Assembly: GCA_963920665.1 (NCBI GenBank)
Contig: OY987266.1
Location: 16,621,001 to 16,685,000, forward strand
Direction of reading: 5' to 3'
DNA length: 64,000 nt
Source: Straminergon stramineum
Lineage: Eukaryota; Streptophyta; Bryopsida; Hypnales; Calliergonaceae
Position numbers and translations under genes: made by a program. Below are positions 1-12,843 of the stretch, piece after piece; position 1 is the first letter of the stretch; every line of letters begins with the position of its first letter. The notes below the pieces were generated by a model that was not told the DNA's origin, did no database searches, and saw only the letters and a program-made list of their open reading frames with translations.

Positions 1-2540
1 GAAAGCAAGAATTGCCTTTCTAAAATGTTAAAACACTTAAAGTTTGGATTTTACTAGTAAACTAGTAAAAGTTACAGTCAAATGAAGTTTGTCCACTAAC
101 TAGCACTCTAAAACTTCATTCAATGTTTCCTGTGATCTACAATTCCAAAATGACTTTCCTCTTTGGTTTCGACCTCTAAATTTAATCTAAACTATAAAAT
201 TCCTCCTTGCCCCTACTTGGATGACTTTTACTTTTTTTCATCCAAAAATAGCGTCAAACTTTGTCCTATTATAGTATCACAATATCTATCACAATTTTTG
301 TCTATTTTGTGAGTGTAATATGGTTTCTAGAAACCTCTAGAGATTATCTATACTCATCTAAATCTAGGCTTGTGGTTTAAAATGTCTCTAAAATTCTACC
401 TTGAACTTTTTAATCCTACCTAGCATTTGAATTTTTAAAACAAAAATAGAAGAAAAATGGCTTTATCAAATACATACCTAAGAGTGAACCTCCAACACAA
501 TTTTGTTGTCAATTTTTTTTATTAAAAATCCAAATGACTTTAGGAGGTCCTTCATGCTCCATCTTGTTGATGTTTTGGTTAAAGTTTTTTTTCCTTACTC
601 ACCACTTAAATAAAGAAGTTTACAAAGGAAAATGCAATTCCAACTCAAATTCTAAACTATCTAGCTTTCTTTTGTTTGTATTCTTTTCCCCTTTCTATTT
701 CTTTTCTTTTCATTGTTTTTCTTCCATTATTTTCTTCCGAAATATCAACTCATTGACTAAACCACACCTATTTGTTTGCTAATTAACTAAAGGAACTAAT
801 GTCTTGAATCTCAACTAATTTTTTCTAGAGTATTCTACTATTTCTTGTACAGTCAATGATTTTTTGGGGGCTTAGATACATGGTGTCAAAAAGTCAATTC
901 TAAATTATAATTTGTTGATGCAAAACTCTATCTATCATTGCAAGTATTAGTACTTCAATTCATGCTTGCTTTGTTCGCCTTCATCTTCCTATTGTATCAA
1001 CAACTTCTTTCTTCATACTTCACTTCATTCTCCCTATTTCTAACTAATCTCTTTGTTGGATTCTTGAGCTATAATTTGAACTTCTACTTTTCACGTGTAA
1101 TATGTAGAGCTATGAGGGATTGTGAGAACATCAAATGCCCTCTTTTAAATTTTAGACCTCAACTTACAAAGCAAGTGAACCATCTTATAGGCAACCAACA
1201 TTAAAATTACAACAATCCATCCATAATCTAAAGACCCACCTAGTCAATCTAGTGACTCACTTGGTAGGGGGCAGGATGGGGGAGGTCAAAGCAAGGTTTG
1301 GTTAGTTTTAATTTCTATATTGTGGGATTTGAGGTTAGATTTTGATTAGTTTTAATTTCTAGACACTAGAGGGGTTCAAGACTTCAATCTAGTTCAGGTT
1401 TAATTTATAAGCACTTGAACATCAAAACTAGGGTCTATGTTGTTTCAATTTCATAACAGTAAAGGATTTTGAGACTAATGACTTGTTGGAATTAAATTTC
1501 TTAACACTAATATTGGCATTTTTTTCAAATACAAGTAGGAATTGGTTTTTTTATGGGTTTTGAATAGCGAAGAAAACACAAGAGCTATGGTTTATGTAAT
1601 GAGGGTTGTCTTAGGTCATGCCATGTGATTTTCAATATCTAAGAGAAGAATTAAGTTTCAAAGCTTCCCCATACAAGCTAAAAGACAAAATTTAGCAAGA
1701 ATTCTCTAGATATTAGTACAAAATGGTTAGTACAACAAAACAACACTTGGTGTCAAGGAATGAGAGAAAATTTTTAAGGGACCTCTACCAATATCCTTCA
1801 AAGCAAGCTTAAGAAACAACAAAATGAGCAAAATGGCTCTAGATATATTGGTTTGGCAAGCTTGGCCAAATAAGCCAAAAATTCACTAATATGGATCCAA
1901 GTAGCTAGGTCACACATAAAAGAAGAGGTGATTTCTAGAGAGTAAGGGTGGACTTCATTAGAAAAAAAATGAACCCTCTAAGGGGCTGTGAGTTTTTTTA
2001 CTATTAGTACAACTAAGTTTGGAAAAAAGGTCAAGGAGAACGATGTCCAAGTTGGCATTAGTACGACCATGTAGGCTCAGGTAATTTCCACTTCCTAATT
2101 CTGAATCCCTATTTCCAGTTTGTGACTCCATCGCCTCTCTTGGGGTTCAGCGGCTCTCTCGAGGTTCAGTGACTCTCTTGCGAATCTAGGACCCTTTTCT
2201 GTGATAGTCATGGGAGATCAATCCTAATTTCTCGGTAGATCTTCTTTTTCTATTTGAGGCTGATCAAGGAGAGCTACAGTCTCTTTACTGTTCCTCTTAC
2301 ATTGAGAGGTTGATAGTGCTCGTCTTCTGCTCATCCATGTGTAGGACTTACCATTTATTCCTCGTTACTCCAAATCTAATGAATTCTTTATAAAAGAAGT
2401 GAGGCATCTTGAGAACCTGCGACTAATATCGACAACAACAGTCACTAGTGGATTATTACCAAACGAAACGTTAAATAAATTTCAAAAACAGAAAAAGCCA
2501 GGGCAGGCAGTTTTAGAGCAGGACAGCTAAATAGCTAAAT
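1..2540. other. AT-rich intergenic DNA, no gene seen
   Basis: No open frame here looks like a plant protein; the short frames are rich in Phe, Leu and Ser as expected from AT-rich sequence. Near 1290-1400 a phrase of the type TTAGTTTTAATTTCTA occurs twice within about 60 bases, a weak local duplication. From about 2090 to 2410 the base composition is more balanced and short phrases around CTCTCTTG/GGTTCAGTGGCTCTC repeat, but no frame stays open. I see no RNA gene or defined element. Confidence 0.6.
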
Positions 2541-3660
2541 GTTGTGGCAGATATTAAATTGGATAATTATGATTTCACCACATATGGATTAGTGCATGCC
2601 AGAATAAAATTATCTTACGACAAATGTTTTTTATCATCTCATTTATTCTATGGGCTCTATCACTACTTCAGGGCTCTTTTGCCAATCTTGGTTTATAATT
2701 TTTCTCCTGCAAGCCAATTCCGTTTCATTTGTGCCAAAGAAAAAAAAGATCGAGTGCACTCTTTGGCATAAGTAAAACAGTTATTGCGTGTTTTTGTATT
2801 TCCTTGCTTTCATTTGCTCAAGTAATCCTAAAACAAAGTGAACGACACTGCACCCTAATAAGAATCAAGGATTAGTTGTACCTTGTTTGGATCAACGCTC
2901 CATTCCTGCATGTCGTTGAACGTATACGATCAGTGCGGTTTGGACAGAGGCCGTGGTTGTCGAACGAAGGGCTGGGTTTGCCAATCTGGAAAGCAACAAT
3001 TTTGTTTTTGGTGTAGCAACAATGATTTAGCCCACTACCACAACCAAAGGGAGCCCAGATTAGATCTCCAATCGTAAAATCATTCACAAGCATAATCAGA
3101 GGACATTGAATAACCTATTGCAAGAGTCAATGGTCCATTTGAGCTTCAAATTAGGTTTTCGAGGAAGTAGGGTTTCGTGGTTTCACCTGATGCATGAAGA
3201 GAAAGTACCGTAGTCATATGCGTAATCAATTGTTTGTCAAGTGCTCTCAGTTCTCCAAGAGGAATTTGAAGAGAGGAATTGCCTTCCAATCTTCCACCAT
3301 CTCCTTCCACCAACAACAAAACTGCAGAGTACATGATAACAAGCGGCAACAGTTGCAATTCCATAGGAAATCATGCATTATTGCATAATTTTAGCATTTG
3401 TGACTCATATACAATACTAATTAGAGCCTTCCCAAAAAATCACCACCTTAGCATGTGTTTTTTGGACAACATAATTGAGCCACAGGGGTGCCCAACTTTG
3501 CTTCACATATCTTCAAGGGCACCGAGCTTTAGCTAAAAAGGGGAGGACAGAGCCACACTTCATGCCTCGGAAAAGAGCCAAGCTTTACGCTGACGAAGAA
3601 GCTAAATTCAGCTCACAAGTCAGCTTACAAGTCGGGACAAGTCGACCTCAACTAAGGTAG
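2541..3660. other. Mixed-composition intergenic stretch with short unassigned ORFs
   Basis: Several frames of 60-85 codons are open on both strands, and none is recognisable. On the minus strand 2872-3093 and 3146-3364 are the most protein-like and might be worn exon fragments, but stops separate them and no splice pair joins them convincingly. At 2716-2748 there is an A-rich tail preceded by TTCCGTTTCATTTGTGCC, the same tail seen at 26570 and, inverted, in a patatin intron near 36740; it looks like the 3' end of a retroposon. Confidence 0.35.
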
Positions 3661-5089
3661 ACGTCGAAATGCACTAATGGTCCCATTTTCAGGCCAAAAT
3701 TTTGGACAGTTTATTTACGTGATACATTGCCTAATCACCCAATAGTTACTCCAATTAGAGAGTGGGTTAAACTTTTTTTCCACCAAGTTCTCTACACTAC
3801 AAAGCAACCCGTTAGAGGGTTCATTTTTTTCCTAAGGCTTCTCTAATCCCAAAGTTTTATAGAACTAATTGCTAATGACCAAAGTAAGTCAAATTTGTTG
3901 TTGGACTTATTTTAACTTTTGCAGAACAACCCCAAATGACAAATGGATTGCAACATTGGCTTTGGGAGGCCCAAATTATCCTTAGGTCCCTATTACTAGG
4001 TCATTTGGACTTGTAAAAATTGTAAATTACCAAAATAAAGAATTGCAAAAATCCCAAATGATGGAATTTGAACTTTTCAAAGCTTTCAACTTGCATAGAG
4101 TGTCTAGAGGATTTGTGGTAGTTAGAAAAAGACTCCTCTTTGGCTTTGATTGGATACCATATGCTCTTAGGACTTTGGTCAATACCTCAAATTTGTTAAA
4201 AATGTCATAAATAAATGTTTGTTTGGGCACTTGTCAATGTTGGAATGCCTTGGAACTTGTCCAAGTACACTATCATTAAAAAACATATTATCACAATTTT
4301 TTTAGAATTTCGACCACAATCTAGGTGTTTTCTAAGAATTTTCCAAGGTTGGTTTAAGTGGTTGACCTTTTGAAATCAAAACTTTTGCTATTAAAAAAAA
4401 TCCCAAACTCAATGATTGACCTCTAAAGGGTCTTATATACTAAGTGCAAGCTCATATTACTACTTTGTACTTGTTCCAAGAAGCCATACAATGTATTACC
4501 TTCTACAAAATTAGGCTATCTAAGAATCTTTCTATCAAAGAGGAATCTTGACGAATTGATTGCACCATTGGACTTTTGGTGTGCTATTGCTTTCAAAACA
4601 CCTCCCAAAGTCTTCAAATAATCTTCTCTTTGTAGTGCTTTCATTTTTTACCTACAAGGCTTACAATTTAACTTATATTTGGTTTCCACAATGATTGGTA
4701 ATTTAGACTTGTATTTCTCACAAATATATTTAAGGACTAAAGGGAATTTACTCCTATTTTAGCACATACGCTCTTAGATTTGGACTTTGGTGATTTTGGT
4801 CATAGTTTGGGAAGGTATTTACAAGGTATTTATGAGGTATTGTGTTAACTTAAATTTTTTACTACTTAAGGGTGTCTAACCTATCTATGAGCATATTTTT
4901 TGGAGTAAAATAGGTACTCGGGGCTTTTATGGACTAAATAGAACATTTGTATGTACTTCAACTCTTATGGTTTAACTCTCTTTTTAGGAATTTTGATCTA
5001 TGAAACACAACAATTTGATGTAAAATTAGGAAAAAAAATCTAAGTCCCAAGTGACAAATTGAAGGCTCGTATGTGGGTAGCTAAAAAAA
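3661..5089. other. AT-rich intergenic DNA, no gene seen
   Basis: No supported coding region or RNA gene. The only longer minus-strand frame (4027-4230) lacks family features. The right edge runs into an inverted copy of sequence found again at 6670-6985. Confidence 0.55.
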
Positions 5090-5390
5090 TTAGAAATTGG
5101 TTTTCTAGATTTATATATAAGTAGGAAGCTTTGAATTATTCCATTTTGATTAATGAAATGAAAGTTATGAGGTGTTTTAGTTTGTAGGCAATTTTAGAAT
5201 TTCTACTCTAAAATAAGCTTTGAAGTCCTTTATGTAATTCTATTTTCCATATTTTTAAAAAATAAATCAAAGAATAAGATGTAGATTGTTTATTACATTA
5301 CAACCATAGGAATTGGCATTTTTCAACTCCATAACTAAATTCTTAACAATTTAGTATTTTAAATCATTCTCTACTTCTTTGCACTCATTC
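5090..5390 (-). repeat. Inverted copy of the 6670-6985 repeat
   Basis: Read on the minus strand, this stretch aligns throughout with 6670-6985. Shared landmarks are the GTAGAGAATGATT phrase, a TTAACAATTTA run, TAATGTAATA, a CAAAATGGAAT phrase and a final AATTTCTAAT-like end. A third, forward-oriented copy lies at 11340-11960. The two nearer copies face each other across about 1.3 kb. They are probably parts of independent members of one element family rather than the two ends of one element, because the outer ends do not match. Confidence 0.55.
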
Positions 5391-6298
5391 ACTTTTTTCA
5401 AGAATGAATATGAAATATTTTTTGTTGAAATTTTCACTTACTCACAACTTATTTCTTCAACATATTATGAAGAATTGGAAGTTATAGGACTTGCACATTT
5501 TTGGCTAAAATTTTTGAAAGAAAAAATCTAACCATATGGAGAGATGAGAAAATACTTCTTTTAAAAATTCAAGCATCATGATCTTGCAATTAGTACGGTT
5601 TCTTATTTTGAAATTTTAGGAGGGTGTACTCAAATAAGTTAATTAAAGTTATCACATTAGTTAGATTTGTTAAAAAAATAGACATAGAAAATTCTAGCCA
5701 TGCTTTAAAGACTAGTATTTTGAAGCAATTTTAGGCCTCTAAACATGCAAGGACTTTAGGAGTTGAATAACTACCCATCAACGCTCTTGTCTGTCCGTCC
5801 GTTTGCATCCATGCCCTAAATTACTACTTTATTATTTGTGTCCATACATCCCTCGCTTCACCACTTTCACTCCAACCTTAGGTCATTGCCCCTACCATTT
5901 GCGCCCCAATTCCAATATGAAATGTTATGTCTACAATTCGGATGCAATGTCACTCAATCAAGATAAATTACACTGATTGTTTTTTCATTTTGCAAGATCT
6001 AAAGCCCTTATTTTTGCATTGCTTTTATGTATAGTATGCAATATATTGTTTTTTTCATCCTAATGGGCACCCAAATTTAACCCTTAAAGGATAGACTAAT
6101 GTCAATGGAAATCATCCCTTCTAGAACCACGTGACATCATTTACTTAAAAAAACACCAAAAATACTCATTGGAGATCAAACTATTGTGCAAGATCTCTCC
6201 TTTTTGCAATAAATTCCAAGGATGAGCAATTGCACTTGTCCTTGATAGGAATCTTCTTTGTCATCCATTGGACTAAAAATGTCCTTGGCATTGTTTAA

Positions 6299-7221
6299 CT
6301 CCTACAGTTCCTTGACTATGTTATCACCAAAAACCATCAGAAACTACCATTTCTAATACAAGTACCAAATTTTTGAAAAATATCATTTTTGGACACATGT
6401 AACTGTAGGATCTTTTCTTACACTAGATTGAAAAGATGTGGAAAAAATTTCAGAAATTTCCACCATGTAGATTGCAAGATATTAGCATTTGAAGTGACAA
6501 AAATCCTTTTGAGGGCCTTGTGAAAAACGGGCAGCTGCACTTCACAAGGTCACATTTGTATGAAAAAATGTCCAAAATAGTGGTGCTTCTTTAGATTCAT
6601 TCTTCAATGCAAGTTGACTACATGCTTGAAAATTTTCAAATCATTTGGAATTGTGCAACATATAGGAAAAAAATAGTAAGTAGAAAGATGTAGAGAATGA
6701 TTCAAAATACTAAATTATTAACAATTTATTAATGGAATTGAAAAATCCCAATCCCAATGGTTGTAATGTAATAGATGATCTACATCTAGTGTTTTTATTT
6801 TTTTTCAAAAGATATTGAAAATTGAGTTAAATAAAGGACTTCAAAGTTTATTTTAAAGTAGAGAATCCATACTTGCCCGCAAACTAAAAGATCTCATAAC
6901 TTTTGACTCATTGATCAAAATGGAATGATTCAAAGCTTTCTATGTATATGTAAATCTAGAAAACCAATTTCCAATTTTTATTTTTGAAAAAAAATGTTTT
7001 TTTCAGATCTGCCTAGACTACCCAAGTTGAGAAACAAACTACATATTAGGCCATAACTTTTGACTCATATTTCCAAATGCCCTAAAATTTAGTGCATATG
7101 AAAGATATTCCTAGTCTACACCTTTTCTTAAATTTTGGGCCAAAAAAATGGAAATCTCTAGTCACACGTACATGCCCTCAAAAGTTATGTTGCCCCCAAA
7201 CACACCTTGGTCTTTTAAGGA
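6299..7221 (+). mobile_element. TTAA-bounded non-autonomous element, copy 1 (degenerate)
   Basis: TTAA at 6295-6298 is followed by CTCCTACAGTTCC, and the right side ends with GGTCTTTTAAGGA followed by TTAA at 7222-7225. The interior (for example 6360-6520 and 6670-6985) is shared with the element at 10639-12132, whose ends are better kept. There is no coding frame, so it is a deletion derivative or MITE-like. The right end lies about 10 bases from the left end of the next copy, so the two are back to back. Ends are approximate because the termini are worn. Confidence 0.45.
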
Positions 7222-7232
7222 TTAAAGGTCAA

Positions 7233-8220
7233 CCACTAAGTGCTCTAAAGTCCATTTTTTGGAGAACGAATAGATTGAAACTTGAGTTTCATCCTCCTGA
7301 CTACTTGGATGAAAATTATTCTACTTTACGGAGATACATTATCAAGTTGTTGTCCTATCTAGGGGTTGGATTCAATGTTATTAGAGTACATATTTTTCTA
7401 AAACTACAAATATGTAAGTATGTCAAGAAGTCAAATTGCATTGACTTTAGTTCAAAATTGGATTTACCAGAATGAGGTCATAGATTTTAAGAACACAAAA
7501 ATTTCAAAAAACCACCCTAATCAAGAGAACCTCATTTCAAATCCATTCCAATAAATTCTAATCAAAAAATGATAATATTTTGCTTGTAATTGAATTTTGA
7601 GGAATTTTGAAATTTCTTTTTTTAAATCTGTAAAAAAAGATTGGTGATAGCACTAGTGAATCTAACTATACAAATGGAATCTGAAAATGAAAGTCTACAA
7701 CTTCTATCAAGATGATCACCCATTTCCAAACACTTAAGCAATTCATCCTATCTATGGTATGGAAAAAGTTTTCTCTTGTAGAGAAATAGATTTCAGGAAG
7801 ATTTCATAATTTCCTAAATTTTTTCCTTAAAAACAAAATTATCATGAATTTTTTCATGAAGATTCTATTTGTCCCATTCTTGATATGTAGGCAAACCTAT
7901 TTCTAACCATAGGATGGTTCCATAATCGGTATAAGGCTTCCAATGTACACATTATGTTCATATAAGTTTTCAAGGTACACCTCCTGGACATTTTTGTTGT
8001 CCCCGGGGTCTTATGGTGCATGAGTTGTCACCTACAATTCATCTAATCGGAAATGAAGCAACCTAAACTACATAAGTGGGAGGTTGATCAAAAATGGGTG
8101 ATCTCCTTTATTTGCATATCAATTCCAAAATATGCTTCCAAATAGCACTTTATAATGATTTTTCTCAAATCGTCGATTCTGGAGATGATTCTGGACGTTA
8201 CATTTAGGGGTTAACTCAAG
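7233..8220 (-). mobile_element. TTAA-bounded element, long copy of the 561-bp family
   Basis: The right end reads CATTTAGGGG followed by TTAA (8221-8224). Stretches 7250-7580 and 8110-8220 are the reverse complement of the element at 8609-9169, including the TTCCAAATAGCACTTTATAA phrase. About 450 extra bases lie between these homologous parts. The left end (CCACTAAGTGCTC preceded by TCAA) is degenerate. The 127-codon frame at 7092-7475 lies on repeat sequence and is not a gene. Confidence 0.5.
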
Positions 8221-8608
8221 GGTTAAGGAATGGAATTAAAATTGTGTTTATTGAAAATCTCAACTTCTTTTTAATAGTAAGTTATGCCAACTTTTAGCTC
8301 GAGATATTGTTCTCAAGGCGATATAAGGTAGGATGCTCATAAAGCCACCATTTAAGAACTAATCACCTTTTCACAAAAGCTCAACTCCTTGAAACAATTA
8401 TCAGTAAATTTTTGTAGGAAGAAAAATGTAATTGACATCTAACCCAAGTTGTTTCATATTTTTGGGACCTTTGTGGAGTTAATTACAAATTTTTGAAGTT
8501 GAAAAAAAGTAGTCAATAGTGGTCATCAAAAACAACCACCTCCTGAAATGTGAGGAGTTGGTACATTGGAGAAAGCAAAATGTACCTCTTAGTCATGTTT
8601 GCTTTTAT

Positions 8609-9169
8609 CCCCTAAACGTCCAGATTCATCTCTAGAATTGAGAATTTGAGAAAAATCATTATAAAGTGCTATTTGGAAGCATATTTTGGAATTGATGAAA
8701 GTTGTAGTTTATGATTTTTCAATTCCATATGTATGGTTAGATTCACCAATTTTATCACCACTATTTTTTTATAAATTTTGAAAGAGAAATTCCAAAATTC
8801 CTTCAAAATTTGATTACAAGCAAAATATTATCATTTTTTGAGTAACATCTATTAGAATGGATTTGAAATGAGTTTCTCTTCACATGGTGATTTTTTGAAA
8901 TTTTTGTGTTTTCCAAATCTATGACCTCATTTTGGCAAATCCAATTTTGAACTAAAGTCAATGCAATTTGACCACTTGACATACTTGCACATTTGTAATT
9001 ATAGAAAAATATGAACTCTAGTTTCACCAAATCCAACCCTGAGATAGGACAAAAACTTAATAATGTATCTTCACAAATTAAAATAACTTTCATCCAAGTA
9101 GTTAGGAGGATGAAACTAGTGTTTCAAACTGTTCATCGTCCAGAAAATGGACGTCGACGCGTTTAGGGG
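8609..9169 (+). mobile_element. TTAA-bounded non-autonomous element, 561-bp copy
   Basis: The left terminus is CCCCTAAACGTCC; the right terminus read inward on the other strand is CCCCTAAACGCGTCGACGTCC, so both ends share the first ten bases and a nearby GACGTCC. TTAA follows on the right (9170-9173); on the left the flank is TTAT, one change from TTAA. Nearly the whole length aligns in the same orientation with 46371-46939, which has TTAA on both sides. Open frames inside (for example 8803-9093, minus) carry no known motif. Confidence 0.7.
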
Positions 9170-9429
9170 TTAATGCCCAATTGGAGTTCCAACCTCCCAC
9201 CTTAAAGTTAGTTTATGGCTCATAAAATATCTTCATTTGCCATATTTGGACTTGGAAGTGTCAGTTCATCTGTGTGTGTTGCCCAAACTGTGCGTCAGTT
9301 TGTAAAGTAGAACTTTCCTGGGGCTCTGACAAGATGGGAGGAATTATTTTCTAAACAAGGAGACATAAGTTAAGATATGTCACAACCATGTCATCTTGAC
9401 GCAGTTGTCTTAATGTATTTGCAGCTTAA

Positions 9430-10400
9430 CCCCTCACCCCGGAGGGGACGAAAAGTGTCCTCTCATAGTCTGGCAGTAAAATTCAAAGTGCTGTAACTTT
9501 TGCATCCAATGTCCGAATTCAATAAAACTTGTTGGGAAAGTTGCGCATATTAGTCTAGTTTCAGTGGTAAAATTTTCAGATCAATTCAAGATGTACTGAG
9601 TTTTTGAGAGTCATTCGAAGTTCACAGGTTCAATTTGAGTTCACCGCACTGCATTCTGATGGCTGCAACTTCGGGGGTTTGTATCTTTCTCATCAAATGT
9701 TCGTTTTCAAAAAAAATTGTTGGGTTTTGTTCCCAATAAATCCTAGTTATTGTGGTAAAATTTTCATGTCAATCCAAGTTTTTTTGAATGTTTGGGAGCA
9801 ATTCGAAGTTCAAAATCCAGACATTTTTGCATTTCAATGAACTTCAGTGGCTTATAACTTGTTCATTAATGGTCCGTTTTCAATCATTTTTGTTGGAAAA
9901 GTTGTGCATACTAGTCTTGTTTATAAAATTAAAATTTCATATGAATCCAAGAAGTTATGAGTGACTGAGAAGCATTTTAGTAGAGGGAGGTTCAGACATA
10001 GATGTGATCTTTTGCTACTTCTTTCACTGTTTTTTGACATTTCAAAACAATTTTGCAGACACAATGAGTTAGTTGAATGAGATTTTTTTTCACCAAAGTG
10101 TTTGTCTTTTGGTTTGTATCACTTTGCAGTTAAATTTTTTTTCATTTGAGTAGGTTTAGAAATCGAATTTCACCTCCAAATGTGTTTTTAGGAAAATTTC
10201 AGCATCTTTTTTCAACACTAAAACATTATAATCTTTCAATCTATATGGTCAAATGACCCCAAATTTGTTTCACACCATCTACAACATGCACACTACAATA
10301 TTGTATGGTTGAGATTTTCATACCACACTGAGATTTAGACTTACAAGACTTGAAAAGCAAGTCAGCTTTTACACATGCTTGGACTTCAAGCGATGAGGGG
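9430..10400 (+). mobile_element. TTAA-bounded element with CCCCTCA termini
   Basis: TTAA (9426-9429) precedes CCCCTCACC, and TGAGGGG is followed by TTAA (10401-10404), so the seven terminal bases are perfect inverted repeats. The bases outside the two TTAA do not match each other, which argues that TTAA itself is the target duplication. The interior contains three imperfect tandem units (listed separately) and no coding frame. The CCCCTCA terminus recurs at 63860. Confidence 0.6.
9489..9995 (+). repeat. Three imperfect tandem units of about 170-190 bp
   Basis: Three successive blocks starting near 9489, 9658 and 9848 share the order: a TAACTT-like phrase, a TCCGTTTTCAAT-like phrase, TTGTTGGGAAAGTTG, a GTGGTAAAATTTTCA-like phrase and a GAGCATTCGAAGTTCA-like end. 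The third unit is the most diverged. The array is inside the TTAA-bounded element 9430-10400 and probably amplified within it. Confidence 0.6.
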
Positions 10401-10638
10401 TTAACTTAACTTCGATCGAGAAAAGTGATCGAGGACTTCAACCTCCGTCTTCAAATGGCCATAAATTCCATTGTAAACCATGCTATGTCTGGGGTTGGTA
10501 GGCTTGTAGCCTTGTACTAGTTTATTTTTGCAATGAAACGACCTATTTGATTTGTTTCAAGAAGAAAAAAAAAATCTTGCTATGCTATGTGTTTGAATAG
10601 CCCAAAAAATTGATAAGTCAATTTTATATATATATATA

Positions 10639-12132
10639 CCTCTAAGTTCCTTGATTGTGTTTTCATCAAAAATGCTCCAAAACTATCATTTCTAGTGCAA
10701 GTATCAAAGTTTAGAAAAAAAAACATTTTTAGACATATGTAACCATATGATCTTCTAGTGTGTGGGTTTGAGAAGACATAGAAAAAATTGCAAAAGTTTC
10801 CACTATGTGGAGTGCAAGGTATGAGCGTTTGAATTGACAAAAATCCTTTTTTGGGCCCTGCAAAAAATATGGCACCTAAGGTAGAAACATCTATAACCAT
10901 GAGTGTACCCATAGTTGAGAGTAGAGTTCCTTCAAAGTGTTCCCTAATGTACCTTGAAACCATCTCCACACTTAATTGTGGTTGGTGGGCTCTGATTATT
11001 TCAGATTTTGGTGCTATAATCAAGGCAGATTTAGTAGAGTGTGGCTATGGATGCCCTAGGGAGTTCTACTTTGAAAATTTATAGAAATTAGATGCCTTAT
11101 CTAAAAATTCTATTTTTTTGAAAAATTCATGATTTTTAATTGCTAATACTGAAAAAATACTTTTTGTAGAAAAATTTGACCCAAACTATGTTGAATTGCT
11201 TAAATTGACGATTATGGATGTTCCTACCTTACACTTCGTAAGGTCACATTTGTATGAAAAGATGTCCAATTGGTAGTGCTTCTTTGGATTCATTCTTCAA
11301 GGCAAGTTAGCTACATGCTTGAATTTTTTTAATCATTTGAAATTGTACAACATACAAGAAGAAAATAATAAATAGGAAGAAGTAGCATTAGATGAAATTT
11401 GAAGGCATGAAGAGGTTGCGAGTTCTTTTGAGTTCCCAAGCTATGGGAAGATGCCACATTAGCAGTATGACATGGCATAGTCACTACCACGTCAGAAAAT
11501 AAATCATTTTGAATTTTTTTTAATTCAATTTCAAGTTCCCAATTTCTAATAGCACAAAGAACAATGCAAGGAATAGCCCTAAAATAGGCTCTTGAAGCCC
11601 TCAATTTATTGTCCTTAACGACTATGGTTTAAAATATGAAATTATTAACAATTTAGTTACAGAATTGCAAAATGCACATTTCTATGGTTGTAATGTTGTA
11701 ATAAACAATCTAGATCCTATGATTTTTGTTTCTTCAAAAAATACTAAAAATTAAATTAAATTAAGGACTTCAAAAATTATTTAAGAATCCATAGTTGCCT
11801 TCAAACTAAAACTCCTCATAAATTTCATCTCAAAAATCAAAATGGAGCCATTCAAAACTTTCTCACAGAGAGAGAAAAAACCATTTGAAATTTTTGTTTA
11901 TAAAAAAAGAGAATGTTTTTGTGATCTAGCTGGGTTGAAAAAGAAACTACATATTGTACAATAATTTTTTAACCATGTAGTCAGAAGTTATGAAAATTGT
12001 TGGTTCTTAAAGAAAAATCATTGCCCATGGGTTGGGTGTAAATTTCAAAGAAAAAAAAATTGAAAAATGCATTTGTAGTGAGCTACCCAAATTCGCTATG
12101 TTACCAAAAAACACAATTTGGTTCTTTAGAGG
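10639..12132 (+). mobile_element. TTAA-bounded element, 1.5-kb copy
   Basis: The left end is CCTCTAAGTTCC and the right end read inward is CCTCTAAAGAACC, with TTAA at 12133-12136; the left flank is TATA rather than TTAA. Interior stretches match 6360-7200 in order, with extra sequence in the middle. The minus frame 10580-11023 (147 codons) spans the element edge and has no recognisable domain; repeats in the same frame at the sister copy are not conserved, so I do not call it a gene. Confidence 0.5.
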
Positions 12133-12474
12133 TTAATAGCCAAAATTTTAAGAAATTATTATATATTATTTGCTAATCATCAAAAAGTTAAATATATATT
12201 ATTTGTTACATGTTATAGTGCTCTACGTGTTAGAAGTCTATTAGCCCCTTGAATACTTGTAACATGTATAGAGGTCTATTTGTAACTTCTTAAATATATA
12301 TCAATCAAGATTCTAACAAAAAGAAATCCTTAGAAAAAAATTTGAACCCTCAAAGAACCCTTCAAGAGTTGACTTGCAAAGCTATTTATTAAAGGTTGGA
12401 GATGATAGCCTAAATACACAAATATGTACATAATTATGTTGTATGAATTTCATCAAGTACTCATGAACTTGTCA

Positions 12475-12843
12475 AAATAAAGAATTCACTTATAGTACCA
12501 AGGACTTGAATGACAAAAGTACCTATTGTAATGTCTTTTTGTTCAATAAGAGGCATATCATTGTGTAAATATCATGAACATCGAGTACCCATGATATCTT
12601 TTAGAAATAAAGAACTCTTTCATATTACTAAAGACTCAAATGACAAGAAGTACCTAATGTCTTGTTGTCCAATAAGAAACATTTCATTATGGAAACATCA
12701 TGAGCCATTAGTACTTAGTTGCACCAAATTTGTCCTTTTCCATATAAAGTATTCCTTCAATGTAATGAGGATTTGAATGACAAGAAGTATCTAATGTTTC
12801 ATTATCCAATAAAAGGTATGCAATTTTGCAAACACCATGATGT
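12475..12843 (+). repeat. Three tandem units of about 130-140 bp
   Basis: Units starting near 12477, 12605 and 12742 repeat the order AATAAAGAA(C)TC, a TACTAAAGACT-like phrase, AATGACAAGAAGTACCTA, a TCCAATAAGA phrase, CAT(T)TCATTATG, and ATCATGA. Divergence of roughly 15-20 percent by eye shows an old array. The 88-codon frame 12510-12776 merely reads through the units. Confidence 0.6.

Noticed and set aside
2872..3093. Minus frame starting with FTIGDLIWAPF, recalling the GDLVWAK start of PWWP domains
   Set aside because: The downstream PWWP residues are missing and no intact exon structure could be built.
7092..7475. 127-codon plus frame
   Set aside because: It lies on interspersed repeat sequence whose other copies (8609, 29234, 46371) do not keep the frame.
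10580..11023. 147-codon minus frame
   Set aside because: It crosses an element boundary, has AT-driven composition and no conserved motif.
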